Assembly: GCA_020632915.1 (NCBI GenBank)
Contig: JACKEP010000021.1
Span: 1 to 64,000, forward strand
Direction of reading: 5' to 3'
Origin: Alphaproteobacteria bacterium
Lineage (GTDB): Bacteria > Myxococcota_A > UBA796 > GCA-2862545
Length of the DNA: 64,000 nt
Part shown: positions 1-8,670 of the stretch, piece after piece
Layout of the letters: each line of letters begins with the position of its first letter
How positions within the stretch are numbered: position 1 is the stretch's first letter
The notes under the pieces: generated by a model
The model's input: only the letters and a program-made list of their open reading frames with translations
Told to the model about the DNA's origin: nothing
Database searches by the model: none
Translations under genes and position numbers: made by a program

Positions 1-219
1 AGCGCCACCGAAACAGGGTCACCTATGCACCGTGAGCACGGACGATCGTGGCCAACGATGAGTCGGCAACCCGTGACGTCCGACCCTCCGGTGGGTTCCT
101 CAAACTAGTTTCGAATCCCTGCAAGCAACAGTTCGAACCGTCAATGTCAGCACAGGCCATCTCGCTACTGGCGGTGGCCTGCCGACGCCGATTCAATCCC
201 GAATCCGTAGGCTGCACCC
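1..219. other. Intergenic segment with no recognised gene
   Basis: This stretch lies downstream of the aminotransferase stop and is visibly poorer in G and C than the rest of the window. It carries two TTCGAA palindromes (110-115 and 132-137), which resemble tRNA T-loop cores. No acceptor stem or anticodon arm can be folded around either one. I see no convincing reading frame or terminator here. Confidence 0.5.
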
Positions 220-1230
220 TCACACCGCCCGCGTCCACCCGTGCCGGTCTTCCGCCTTCCCCACGTGCAGCGCCGTCAGCGCCTGCCGCAGCTTCGTCGC
301 GTTCGGCCCGATGCCGCCGCCGCCGACCGGGATCTCCTCCCCCCGATACACCAGCGTGCCCACCGACGACATCACCGCCGCCGTGCCCGACAGCGCCGCC
401 TCGCCCTTCGCGGCCCAGGCGATCACCTCGTCGACGCTGACGTCGCGCTCCTCCACTGTGTACCCGAGGTCGCGGGCCAGGGTGAGGATCGAGTCGCGCG
501 TGACGCCGTGGAGGAAGCTCTCGTCGAGCGCCTTGGTAACGATGCGCGTGTCGTCGAGCAGCAGGAAGTTGGACGCGCCCGTCTCCTGCACGTCGCCGTC
601 CGGCGCGAACAGCACCTGGTCGACGCCCAGCGCCTTCTTCGCGCGCTGCGTGATGCCCAGCGCCATCACATAGTTGGCGCCGCACTTGACCCGGCCGAAG
701 GCCGGCGTGGTGCGGGGGTGCTCGGTCTCGATGGCGATCTTGAGCGGGCGGACGCCACCGGCGAAGTAGTCGCCGACCGGGCTGCACAGGACGTACAGCA
801 GCGCCTCCTTGCTCGGCGTGCCCGCCGCGCCGATGTTCGGCTCGGTGCCGATGAGCGTCGGGCGCAGGTAGAGCGACCCCGGCGCCTGCGGCACGTGGTC
901 CTTGTTGGCCGCCACCGCGTCGACCACCATCTGCGACAGCATCGCCTCGCCCGGCTGGGGCAGCATCAGCAGGTCCGCCGACTGCTGCATGCGCGCGGCG
1001 TGCCGGTCGAGCCGGAAGATGCGCACCACGTCGTCGTGACCGCGGTGGGCCTTGAGCCCCTCGAAGCACGCGCTGCCGTAGTGGAACACGTGCGTCGCCG
1101 GATGGAACGGCATCGGCCCCACGTCCACCAGATCCGGCGTGGACCACGCCCCGTCCTTCCAGCGCGACACCGTCATCTTCGGGGCGAACACGGTGCCGAA
1201 GGGCGAGGTCGGAGGCGGCGGCGCGGTCAT
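220..1230 (-). CDS. ilvE: Branched-chain amino acid aminotransferase
   Basis: A 336-residue fold-type IV PLP aminotransferase that interconverts branched-chain 2-oxo acids and Leu, Ile or Val, using glutamate as amino donor, in the cytoplasm. The start chosen is ATG at 1230, preceded by GGAG at good spacing; the open frame runs further upstream but only into low-complexity Gly/Ala sequence. The Schiff-base lysine is K182 in VKCGANY, and the N-terminal VFHYGSACFEGLKA and the later QETGASNFLLL match the family. The length is typical. It stands alone on the minus strand, divergent from the large lipoprotein gene, so it is probably monocistronic. Family assignment is firm; the exact substrate preference is inferred. 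Confidence 0.93.
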   Translation of the reverse strand: MTAPPPPTSPFGTVFAPKMTVSRWKDGAWSTPDLVDVGPMPFHPATHVFHYGSACFEGLKAHRGHDDVVRIFRLDRHAARMQQSADLLMLPQPGEAMLSQMVVDAVAANKDHVPQAPGSLYLRPTLIGTEPNIGAAGTPSKEALLYVLCSPVGDYFAGGVRPLKIAIETEHPRTTPAFGRVKCGANYVMALGITQRAKKALGVDQVLFAPDGDVQETGASNFLLLDDTRIVTKALDESFLHGVTRDSILTLARDLGYTVEERDVSVDEVIAWAAKGEAALSGTAAVMSSVGTLVYRGEEIPVGGGGIGPNATKLRQALTALHVGKAEDRHGWTRAV

Positions 1231-1317
1231 GGGTTCTCCAAGGTGAGCATCGATTCGACACCGAGGCCCTACCACGCCCCGCCCCCCTCGTCCCGGCACC
1301 GCCGCCCCTGCCAACCC

Positions 1318-1345
1318 GCTCCCGAGCCCGTTCCCGTTCCCGACC
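1318..1345. repeat. CCCGTT-type hexamer repeat (GGGAAC on the other strand)
   Basis: Short run of hexamers of the form CCCGAG, CCCGTT, CCCGTT, CCCGAC. On the minus strand this reads as GGGAAC-type units, the same unit seen at 1741-1776 and 8568-8610. Confidence 0.6.
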
Positions 1346-1740
1346 CCCGCCCCTCCACCCACGGCACCCGCTCCACCCGCGACACCCGCCCCGCCTGCGA
1401 TCCCTGCCCCCCGGGGCGCCGCGTACGTCGGGCGCACCACGATCACCCAATCACCCCCCAAACCAAGCCCGACGTGCGCGGCGCCGATTCCGCCCCCCTC
1501 CGCTGGGGGTCCGGCCGCCGCCGGACGGCACGCCGACATCGCGCCGCGGAGCGCAGCCGGCGGTGAGGGGTCGGCGCCAAGGGCGTATGCAGCCCGCCCC
1601 CACCACCCTCGCGGCCCGCCCCGCCCTCTCACAGCGGGCGAATCAGCCCGCAGGCGACGATCCCCGAACATCAGCCGGCGCAGCGCAGCCTCGATCCGCC
1701 CCACGCCGTCCGGCCCCACCGACGCCCCAACCCACACCGA

Positions 1741-1776
1741 CCGGGATCGGGATCGGGATCGGGAACGGGAACGGGT
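1741..1776 (+). repeat. Tandem GGGATC/GGGAAC hexamer repeat
   Basis: Five to six consecutive six-base units, three GGGATC followed by two GGGAAC, end about 95 bases before the start of the lipoprotein gene. Runs of three Gs every six bases could form a G-quadruplex. This could be a slippage-prone repeat with regulatory effect or a neutral simple repeat; the sequence does not decide. Confidence 0.7.
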
Positions 1777-1871
1777 TGAAGAACGCGCACTTCACACCGC
1801 CCTGACCGTCTCAAGCAAACCCTCGACGTCCCGATTCCGCGATTGGCCCCCCCGGAGCCAGGGACACCACG

Positions 1872-4800
1872 ATGCATCGCCCCTACCTCGCCCCCCTCGT
1901 CGCCGTCCTCGCCCTCGCCTGCACCGAGAGCACCCTGACGGCCACCAACCGTGCGCCCACCGCCACGATCGTCTCCCCGGCCGAAGGCGCCCCCCTCTCC
2001 GAAGGCTCCGTCATCCTCCTCCAGGGCGAGCTGTCCGACCCCGACAACCGCACCACCGATCTGACCTACACCTGGAAGGTCGCGGGCGAGGTCGCGTGCA
2101 CGGGCAAGGTGCCCGACGACGACGGCTACGTGCGGTGCGAGATCACCGTCCCCGTCGACGTCCGCACCCTCGAGATCGTGCTCGTCGCCGAGGACCCGCG
2201 CGGGTCGGCCGACACCGACAGCCGCGTGGCCACCGTCACGCCCACCGAGCCGCCCGAGGCCACGATCACGTCGCCCACCGCCGGCGAGCGCCAGTACGCC
2301 GACCACCCCGTGTCACTGCAGGCCACCGTCGCCGACGCCGAGGACCCCGAGACGCGCCTCGCCGTCACCTGGGCGTCGTCGCTCGACGGGCCGCTGACCG
2401 TCGGCACGGGCACCCCCGACAGCGCCGGGCGCGTGGGCGGCTACGCCACGCTGTCCGAGGGCACGCACGAGATCACCGTCGAGGTCACCGACACCACCGG
2501 CAAGACCGGCGCCGACAGCGTCGTCGTCACCGTCGGCCCCGCCAACACCGCGCCCACCTGCGGCATCACCCAGCCCACCGACGACGCGCTCACGCTGCTT
2601 GGCCGCGACGTGTCCATGCGCGGCACCGTCGCCGACGACGGCCAGCCGCCGGAGTCGCTGCTGGTGACCTGGACGAGCAGCGTCGACGGCCTGCTCGGCA
2701 GCAGCGTCGCCACCACGTCGGGCGACGTCAGCCTGACCACGAACACCCTGTCCCGCGCCACCCACACCCTCACGCTCACCGTCACCGACGACCTCGACGT
2801 GGTCTGCACCGACGCCGTCACCGTGCGCATCGAGGGGCCGCCCGATCTGGACCTGCGCCAGCCCGTCGCCGATGCCGTGTTCCGGCTGGGCGACCCGGTG
2901 CGCTTCGAGGCCAGCGTCACCGACGTCGAGTCGGACCCGACCGACCTGATCGTGACCTGGACCAGCGACGTGTCCGGCGCGGTGGCGGCCCCCGCACCCG
3001 ACGCCACCGGCCTCGTCGCGTTCCAGCGGTCCGACCTGCCCGCCGGCACCCACCAGCTCACCCTGCGGGCCGTCGACCCGGCCGGCATGGCGTCGACGCG
3101 CACCGTGCCGTTCCGGGTCAACACGCCGCCGACCACCCCCGTCGTCGACGTCGGGCCGTCCACGCCCCGCACCACCGACCCGCTCACCGCGTCGATGCCG
3201 ACGCCGTCCACCGACGCCGACGGCGACAGCGTCGGCTACACGTGGACCTGGTCCAAGGACGGCACGCCCCAGGGCGGCCTGACCGGCAACACCGTGCCCG
3301 CGTCGGCCACCGCCAAGGGCCAGACGTGGTCGCTCCAGGTGGTCCCCAGCGACGGCACCCACAGCGGCCTGCCCGCGCAGGCCTCGGTCACCGTGGTCAA
3401 CGCGGCGCCGACCATCGGCACCGTGATCGTCGCACCGAGCACCGGGGTGCGCGTCGGCACCGAGGTCACGTGCAGCGCGAACACCAACGATCCCGACGGC
3501 GACGGGCTCACCACCACGTACGCGTGGACCGACGGCAGCGGCGCCACCCTCGGCACCGGGCCCACGTGGACCGTGCCCGCCGGCGGCAGCGTTCCGCCCG
3601 GCACGCTCGTGACGTGCACCGTCCACGTCGACGACAGCGACGGCGGCCAGGCTTCGCGCGGCGCGTCGCTGACCACGTCGAACGCCCTGCCGACCGTCCG
3701 CGACGTGACGATCGCGCCGTCGTCGGACGTGCTCGTCGACACCGCGCTGTCGTGCACCGCGACCGTCGCCGACCCCGACGGCGGCACGCCGGCCGTGAGC
3801 ACCCTGTGGACCAAGGGCGCCACCCAGCTCGGCGCGGGGCCCAGCCTCGTGCTGTCGTCCGCCATCGTCGCGGTCGGCGACACCGTCACCTGCACCGTAA
3901 CCGCCGAGGACACCCTCGGCGGCACCGGCAGCGCCAGCGCGTCCGTGCCGGTCGTGGCGCCGCGGCCGTCGATCGACGGCGTCGTGATCACCACCGCCGG
4001 CGGCGAGGACGCCAACCGCACCAGCACCCTGCGCTGCGCCAGCTTGGGCTTCGTCGACCCCGAGGGCGACCCCGAGCGCACCCGCTACCAGTGGCGCGTG
4101 GGCGCCACCGGCGTGGGCACCGGCCCCACGCTCGCCAACACCTTCGTCCGTGGCGACACCGTCACCTGCACCGGCACGCCGTCCGACGGCACCACCGACG
4201 GCAACCCCCGCTCGGCGTCGGTGATCATCGGCGACGCGCCGCCGTCGATCGCCGGCGTGGCCATCAGCCCCGACCCGGCCGCGGCCTTCGACACGCTCAC
4301 CTGCCACTACACGGGCTTCTCCGACCCCGACGGCGACGTCGACGCCTCGACCTTCGCCTGGGCCGTCAACGGCACGCCGACGGGCACCACCAACCCCGTC
4401 CTCGGCGGCGGCTACACGATGGGCGACACGGTCACCTGCGCGGTCACCCCCCGCACCGCCAACGGCGGCAGCGCCCCGCTCCAGTCCGCGTCGCTGCGCA
4501 TCAACACGCCGCCCGAGGCCGCCACGGTGGTGTTCGACCCGCCCGTGCCCGGCGTGCTCAACGACCTGGGCTGCCTCGTGGACACGCCCGCCCCGGACGC
4601 CGACGGTGACGTCAGCAGCTACGAGATCGCCTGGTTCCGCAACGGCAGCCCCACCGCGTGGCGCCGCACCGGCGTGCCGACCGGACAGCCCGTCGTGGTC
4701 CCGGCGAGCCAGACGGCCCGCGGCCAGACGTGGCGCTGCGAGGTCACCCCGTTCGACGGCCTCGAGTACGGCCCGATGGCCTGGGACGAGGTGAGCGTCG

Positions 4801-5543
4801 GCTGCCCGGCCGGCAGCGGCCACGAGGTCGACTGCCCCGGCACCAGCTGCGCCGACATCCTCGACGGGGGCTTCTCCTACGGCGACGGCGTCTACTGGAT
4901 CGACGACGGCGACGGCCCCTACGAGGTCACCTGCGACATGACCGGCGACGGCGGCGGCTGGACGCTGGTGATGACCACGTCCGACGCCTCCCCCTACACC
5001 TACGACCACCCGGTGTGGACCGACACGTCGGGCGGCGTCGACACCCCGCTCGACCCCGACGCCGAGATCGACGCGGTGGCGTCGGCCTTCTACACGACCC
5101 CGGTCACCGAGACCCGCCTGTGCCTGCCGCGCGTCGACGACGGCGTGTGGACCTGCAAGGCGTGGACCCACGACCCGGGCACGCCCCGCGACCTGGCCAA
5201 CGGCCCCGTGATCCCCGCCTTCCAGGGCCGCGGCATCATCGACGCGCAGCTGCTCATCGACGTGGTCCACGACGGCATCTGGACGTCGGACCGCTGGAGC
5301 CGGGTGGGCTGGAGCCACGGCACGAGCCCGTGCGGCGGCCTGCGGGTGGGCTTCACCGGCGACAACGACGCCACCGACAGCCGCGACTCCGGCATCGGCA
5401 TCGGCATCTACATCGTCAGCCACAACTGCAACCCGAGCGTGTGGGCCGGGTTCAGCCTGGGGTCGGGCTACTACCACTACCCCTGGCCCGTCGCGCCGAC
5501 GCCCAACGTGATGGGCGTGCCCGCCCGCCTGTGGGTGCGCTGA
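1872..5543 (+). CDS. Large lipoprotein: Ig-like stack with C-terminal fibrinogen-like domain
   Basis: A 1223-residue predicted lipoprotein. The signal peptide ends at a lipobox-like LALAC (Cys17). From about residue 28 to 980 there are roughly ten Ig/PKD-like modules of about 90-100 residues, with recurrent DPDGD turns, TYTWK- or VTWTSS-type strands and VTVTC-type closing strands. From about residue 988 the protein turns Cys-rich and resembles a fibrinogen C-terminal/intelectin-like domain (SCADIL, YEVTCDMTGDGGGWTLVM), which in other proteins binds carbohydrate. ATG at 1872 follows AGGGA. The gene is probably monocistronic. An adhesin-like stalk with a terminal binding head is inferred from the architecture; the ligand is unknown. 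Confidence 0.82.
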   Translation: MHRPYLAPLVAVLALACTESTLTATNRAPTATIVSPAEGAPLSEGSVILLQGELSDPDNRTTDLTYTWKVAGEVACTGKVPDDDGYVRCEITVPVDVRTLEIVLVAEDPRGSADTDSRVATVTPTEPPEATITSPTAGERQYADHPVSLQATVADAEDPETRLAVTWASSLDGPLTVGTGTPDSAGRVGGYATLSEGTHEITVEVTDTTGKTGADSVVVTVGPANTAPTCGITQPTDDALTLLGRDVSMRGTVADDGQPPESLLVTWTSSVDGLLGSSVATTSGDVSLTTNTLSRATHTLTLTVTDDLDVVCTDAVTVRIEGPPDLDLRQPVADAVFRLGDPVRFEASVTDVESDPTDLIVTWTSDVSGAVAAPAPDATGLVAFQRSDLPAGTHQLTLRAVDPAGMASTRTVPFRVNTPPTTPVVDVGPSTPRTTDPLTASMPTPSTDADGDSVGYTWTWSKDGTPQGGLTGNTVPASATAKGQTWSLQVVPSDGTHSGLPAQASVTVVNAAPTIGTVIVAPSTGVRVGTEVTCSANTNDPDGDGLTTTYAWTDGSGATLGTGPTWTVPAGGSVPPGTLVTCTVHVDDSDGGQASRGASLTTSNALPTVRDVTIAPSSDVLVDTALSCTATVADPDGGTPAVSTLWTKGATQLGAGPSLVLSSAIVAVGDTVTCTVTAEDTLGGTGSASASVPVVAPRPSIDGVVITTAGGEDANRTSTLRCASLGFVDPEGDPERTRYQWRVGATGVGTGPTLANTFVRGDTVTCTGTPSDGTTDGNPRSASVIIGDAPPSIAGVAISPDPAAAFDTLTCHYTGFSDPDGDVDASTFAWAVNGTPTGTTNPVLGGGYTMGDTVTCAVTPRTANGGSAPLQSASLRINTPPEAATVVFDPPVPGVLNDLGCLVDTPAPDADGDVSSYEIAWFRNGSPTAWRRTGVPTGQPVVVPASQTARGQTWRCEVTPFDGLEYGPMAWDEVSVGCPAGSGHEVDCPGTSCADILDGGFSYGDGVYWIDDGDGPYEVTCDMTGDGGGWTLVMTTSDASPYTYDHPVWTDTSGGVDTPLDPDAEIDAVASAFYTTPVTETRLCLPRVDDGVWTCKAWTHDPGTPRDLANGPVIPAFQGRGIIDAQLLIDVVHDGIWTSDRWSRVGWSHGTSPCGGLRVGFTGDNDATDSRDSGIGIGIYIVSHNCNPSVWAGFSLGSGYYHYPWPVAPTPNVMGVPARLWVR

Positions 5544-5593
5544 CCGCGCGGACTCGCTAGGCCGGCACGCCGCCCCTGCGCCGCGGAGTGCCC

Positions 5594-5878
5594 ATGGACC
5601 TCGACCCGCTCACCGTCGCCCTCGGCGCCCTCGTCGGCGCCGTGGTGGGCTACCTGGAGCTGCTCGGGCTCAAGCACTCGGTCACCGCACTCACCGACGG
5701 GCGCGCGGCCGCCGCGGCCATCGGGTCGGCGGTGCGGCTCGCGCTGGTGCTCGTGGCCCTGCTCGCCGTGGTGCAGTGGTGGGAGCTGTCGGGCCTGCTG
5801 GGCAGCCTGCTCGGCTTCGTCGGCGTGCGCTCGCTGGCCGCCCGCAAGCTCTCGGACGACCTCCAGACCCCGTCCTGA
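5594..5878 (+). CDS. Small membrane protein, AtpR/AtpI-like
   Basis: A 94-residue protein with three hydrophobic segments (about residues 7-25, 46-62 and 67-80). The pattern GALVGAVVGYLELLGL, then RLALVLVALLAVV, then LLGSLLGFVGVRSLA resembles the small AtpR/ATP synthase subunit I family, which helps assemble rotary ATPase rings. No ATP synthase gene lies nearby, so this role is tentative and a generic small membrane protein is equally possible. ATG at 5594 is preferred over GTG at 5588 because the GTG overlaps the GGAG ribosome binding site (5585-5588). It ends six bases before the convergent gene. Confidence 0.6.
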   Translation: MDLDPLTVALGALVGAVVGYLELLGLKHSVTALTDGRAAAAAIGSAVRLALVLVALLAVVQWWELSGLLGSLLGFVGVRSLAARKLSDDLQTPS

Positions 5879-5884
5879 CCGCCC

Positions 5885-7597
5885 CTACAGCCCCGTCTCG
5901 CAGCGGTGCACGATGCGCCGGTCGCTCGGGTGGAGCTCGGTGTAGTAGACCCACGGCCGGTCGCCGCCGGTGTAGGCCTCGGTGTCGCCGCGGTCGATGG
6001 GCGAGCCGTCGTCGACCCGACGGAACAGCGGGTGGCTGGGGTCGACGCTGATCAGGAACACGCCCGCGGCCCCGGTGCCCAGCGGCGGGTCGGGCGAGAC
6101 GGCGATGATCGCGGCGTAGGAGTGGCCGCCGTGGCGCAGGATCTCGATCGCCTCGACGACCGGCAGCGCGGGCGGCGGCCGCACGCGCGACACCTCCACC
6201 CAGCCGGTGACCGTCCGCCGGTAGGTGACCACGTCGGTGTAGATCGTGGACTCCCGGGACTCGAGGATGGTGTAGGCGCGGTCGCCGCCGAAGTCGTCGG
6301 CCAGCCACGAGCGCGGCCGCGTCTTCCAGTCGCGGTTGTGCACCACCTCCTCGACCGTCTCGTTCTCGGCGTCCCACAGGAAGCCGACGGTTCCGGGCGG
6401 GATGCGCGAGACGCCGACGATGTAGGGGTTGGGGTCGAGCACCCAGCGGTGGCCGTCGTTGCCGCGGAGCGGATCGGGCAGCCACGTCAGCGACGTCGGG
6501 TCGCTGGAGTCCACCCAGCCGCGCCGCGCCTGGTCTTCGTCCTCCAGGCGCACGGTGACGTAGGGGCGGAGGACGTCGGGGCTGCGGTGGCCCTGGGGCC
6601 GCAGGCCGACGATGTGGCCCGGGATCTCCTGGTTGAACCAGCTCCCGCCGACCTGGCGCGCGTGCCACAGCACCGTGTCGGGGCCGTCGTCGCGCACGTA
6701 GAGCACCTCGGGCCCCTCGATGCTGTCGCCCCACTCCGGCCCGTTCTTCGACGGGCGCATCGGGGTGACGTCGAGGGTGACGAGCTCGCCGCGGCCGTCG
6801 CGGGGGTCGAACCGCCCGGTGAAGTGGTTGATGTCGAACACCCACACCTGGGCGCCGTCCTGGTCCTGCCACACGCCGCGCTCGGTGCCGCCGTGGAACT
6901 CGGGGTCGGGCATGGAGTCGGACGGCAGCGAGGCGGCGACGTCGTCGGGGGTGAAGCTGTCGAACGGTCCCGCGGCGAACGGGTCGTAGTCGTCGCCGTC
7001 GAGGATGCCGTCGCCGTCCTCGTCGGGGTTCGCCGGATCCATGCCGAGCTCGAGCTCGGTGGGGTCCCACGCGCCGTCGCCGTCGCCGTCGGCCGCGTTG
7101 GGGTCGGTGCCGTGGACGAGCACCTCGTCGGCGTCGAGGAGGCCGTCGCCGTCGGCGTCGGCGTAGAGCGCACCCACGCTGCGCAGGCGCACGGGCGACA
7201 CGCCGGTGGTGTCGGGGAGCACCTGCCCGGCCTGGAAGGCCACGGGGCCCGCGTAGACGCGCGGCAGCAGCTTGCGGAGCGACACGGTGCCCGCGGCCGA
7301 CGCCACGCCCTGCACCACCGGGACGCCGGGCACCACGTCGAGGCAGACGCCGTCGAGCTCGGTGGGGCATGCAGCACCCACGCTGCTGCGCGGCCCGCCG
7401 TAGATGCGTACGGTGGCGCCCGGGGTGGCGCCCTGCACGTCGAAGGTGACGAAGCGACCGGCGAAGGTGGGGCCCACCTGCAGGCCGAGGGTGACCGGCG
7501 GCGGCGCCTGGAGCACGGCCGCGGCGGGCGCCCCTGCCCCACAGCCCGCGAACGCCACCCCGATCCAGCCGATCGCCAGCCACCGCGTCGTACCCAT
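5885..7597 (-). CDS. Secreted lipoprotein with calcium-loop (TSP3-like) repeats
   Basis: A 570-residue predicted lipoprotein of unknown function. Its signal peptide ends in a clear lipobox FAGC (Cys19). About residues 148-210 hold a run of Asp-rich loops (DADGDGLLDADEV, DGDGDGAWDPTE, DEDGDGILDGDD) of the thrombospondin type-3/EF-loop kind, expected to bind calcium and form a rigid linker. The N-terminal part looks like a beta domain (VTFDVQGATPGATVRIYGG). The C-terminal 350 residues are rich in W, D and Y and may be a beta-propeller or sandwich, not recognised. The ATG is preceded by a GGGGAGGGGAG purine tract. Signal, lipobox and calcium loops are seen; a surface role is inferred. Confidence 0.8.
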   Translation of the reverse strand: MGTTRWLAIGWIGVAFAGCGAGAPAAAVLQAPPPVTLGLQVGPTFAGRFVTFDVQGATPGATVRIYGGPRSSVGAACPTELDGVCLDVVPGVPVVQGVASAAGTVSLRKLLPRVYAGPVAFQAGQVLPDTTGVSPVRLRSVGALYADADGDGLLDADEVLVHGTDPNAADGDGDGAWDPTELELGMDPANPDEDGDGILDGDDYDPFAAGPFDSFTPDDVAASLPSDSMPDPEFHGGTERGVWQDQDGAQVWVFDINHFTGRFDPRDGRGELVTLDVTPMRPSKNGPEWGDSIEGPEVLYVRDDGPDTVLWHARQVGGSWFNQEIPGHIVGLRPQGHRSPDVLRPYVTVRLEDEDQARRGWVDSSDPTSLTWLPDPLRGNDGHRWVLDPNPYIVGVSRIPPGTVGFLWDAENETVEEVVHNRDWKTRPRSWLADDFGGDRAYTILESRESTIYTDVVTYRRTVTGWVEVSRVRPPPALPVVEAIEILRHGGHSYAAIIAVSPDPPLGTGAAGVFLISVDPSHPLFRRVDDGSPIDRGDTEAYTGGDRPWVYYTELHPSDRRIVHRCETGL

Positions 7598-7617
7598 GCC
7601 GCTCCCCTCCCCGCGTC

Positions 7618-7636
7618 GCCGGACGCCCCGTCCGGC
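7618..7636 (-). terminator. GC-rich hairpin between two lipoprotein genes
   Basis: A 7-bp perfect inverted repeat (GCCGGAC and GTCCGGC) with a 5-base loop lies between the end of the Thr-Asp lipoprotein and the start of the next gene on the same strand. There is no T tract, so it may be a weak or factor-assisted terminator. Confidence 0.3.
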
Positions 7637-7675
7637 TCCCCGACATAGCCGGAGGCCGGGCGATCCGCAGGGACG

Positions 7676-8476
7676 TCACGGCAACGTCGGCACCCCGCAC
7701 GCCGACGACGGCGTGAACGTCACGTCGAGGCAGGCGTCGAAGGCCTCTCCGACCCAGGCGGCGGTCGACGTCAGCCCGCAGAGCAGGCCCTGGCGGTCGC
7801 CCTCGTAGCCGGCGATCCGCGTGCCGTCGGTGTCGTAGACGTCGACGAGGTCGGTCGGGTAGTCCTGCGTCCGGTAGGTCAGGTGGACGGTGCGCTCGCC
7901 GATCGTGCAGTCGGCGGTGCCGAAGCAGGACGTGGCGTCGAGGGCCTGGACGTCGGTCCACGTGGTGGCGGGCGTGACCCGCGGCAGGCCCCAGAGCGGG
8001 TCCACGGTGCACGTCTCTGCCGGTGCCGCGAGCGCCGCAGGCGGCAGGGCACACCCCACGCTGCCGGCCGCGGCGTCGATCGTGCAGTCGTCGACGCGCT
8101 GGCCGAGCCAGGCGGTGTGCTGGTCACCGCTGCCGCACAGGCCGCCGCCGTCGTCGAACAGGTAGCCGCCGACGACGGCGCCGCCGGCGTCGAAGAAGCG
8201 GATCTCGTAGGACTCGGTGGCGTAGAGCAACACGCCGGCGGCGGCGTCGGACCCGTCGGCGCACGGCCAGGCCGTGATGCAGGTGGTGTCGGCGTCGGCG
8301 ACGGCGGCCGCGTAGGTGGCGGGCCCGGACGTGGACAGCGGGAGCACGCAGTCGGTGTCGGTGTCGGTGGTGACGTCGGTGTCGGTGTCCGTGTCCGTCG
8401 TGGAGGTGTCGGTGCCGGGCTGGCAGGCCGACAGGGCGAGCAGGGGCAGTAGCCATCGGGGTCCTGAGGGCGGCAT
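7676..8476 (-). CDS. Lipoprotein with Thr-Asp linker and internal duplication
   Basis: A 266-residue predicted lipoprotein (lipobox ALSAC, Cys18) of unknown function. A linker at about residues 22-42 is almost purely Thr and Asp (TDTDTDTD) and is encoded by near-perfect codon repeats. The rest contains two related Cys-bearing units. One has YEIRFFDAGGAVVGGYLF followed by GLCGSGDQHTAWLGQRVDDC. The other has LVDVYDTDGTRIAGYEGD followed by GLLCGLTSTAAWVGEAFDAC. This points to an internal duplication, with disulfides likely in the periplasm or at the surface. GAGGAGG stands before the ATG. It is divergent from the efflux operon. Confidence 0.78.
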   Translation of the reverse strand: MPPSGPRWLLPLLALSACQPGTDTSTTDTDTDTDVTTDTDTDCVLPLSTSGPATYAAAVADADTTCITAWPCADGSDAAAGVLLYATESYEIRFFDAGGAVVGGYLFDDGGGLCGSGDQHTAWLGQRVDDCTIDAAAGSVGCALPPAALAAPAETCTVDPLWGLPRVTPATTWTDVQALDATSCFGTADCTIGERTVHLTYRTQDYPTDLVDVYDTDGTRIAGYEGDRQGLLCGLTSTAAWVGEAFDACLDVTFTPSSACGVPTLP

Positions 8477-8567
8477 GGGGCACCTCCTCGGTCCACGGTA
8501 GCGCCGCGCCGCGTGGTTGGAGGAGGTGGTGGGCAGGAAGTGTCTGGCGGTGCGGGACGGGGGCGTG

Positions 8568-8610
8568 CGGGAACGGGAACGGGAACGGGAGCGGGAACGG
8601 GCGCGGGAAC
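8568..8610 (+). repeat. GGGAAC/GGGAGC hexamer repeat upstream of efflux operon
   Basis: About six units of GGGAAC, GGGAGC and GGGCGC type occupy the region upstream of the TolC-like gene. In frame they would encode an Arg-Glu repeat, but the true start lies downstream. The same unit occurs at 1318-1345 and 1741-1776. Confidence 0.7.
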
Positions 8611-8670
8611 CACAGCGGGGGATGCGGCGAAGTGTCGCACCCTCGCGGGTCCGTTACAGGGGCGGGGACC

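Larger units (their letters stand above)
1231..1871. other. Divergent intergenic region with hexamer repeats
   Basis: This 641-base gap separates the divergent aminotransferase and Ig-stack lipoprotein genes. It must hold both promoters, but no clear -35/-10 pair stands out. The notable content is two patches of short tandem repeats, CCCGTT/CCCGAG near 1318-1345 and GGGATC/GGGAAC near 1741-1776. The open frames crossing the gap are Pro/Arg/Gly-rich and look non-coding. Confidence 0.5.

Noticed and set aside
100..150. tRNA-like TTCGAA T-loop cores
   Set aside because: No acceptor, D or anticodon arms can be paired on either strand.
1741..1776. Hexamer repeats as a CRISPR-like array
   Set aside because: Units are six bases with no spacers and no cas genes are present.
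2313..5477. Open frame of over 1000 codons antisense to the Ig-stack lipoprotein
   Set aside because: Val/Gly/Arg/His-rich shadow with no domain. In DNA this GC-rich, long antisense frames arise opposite real genes throughout the window.
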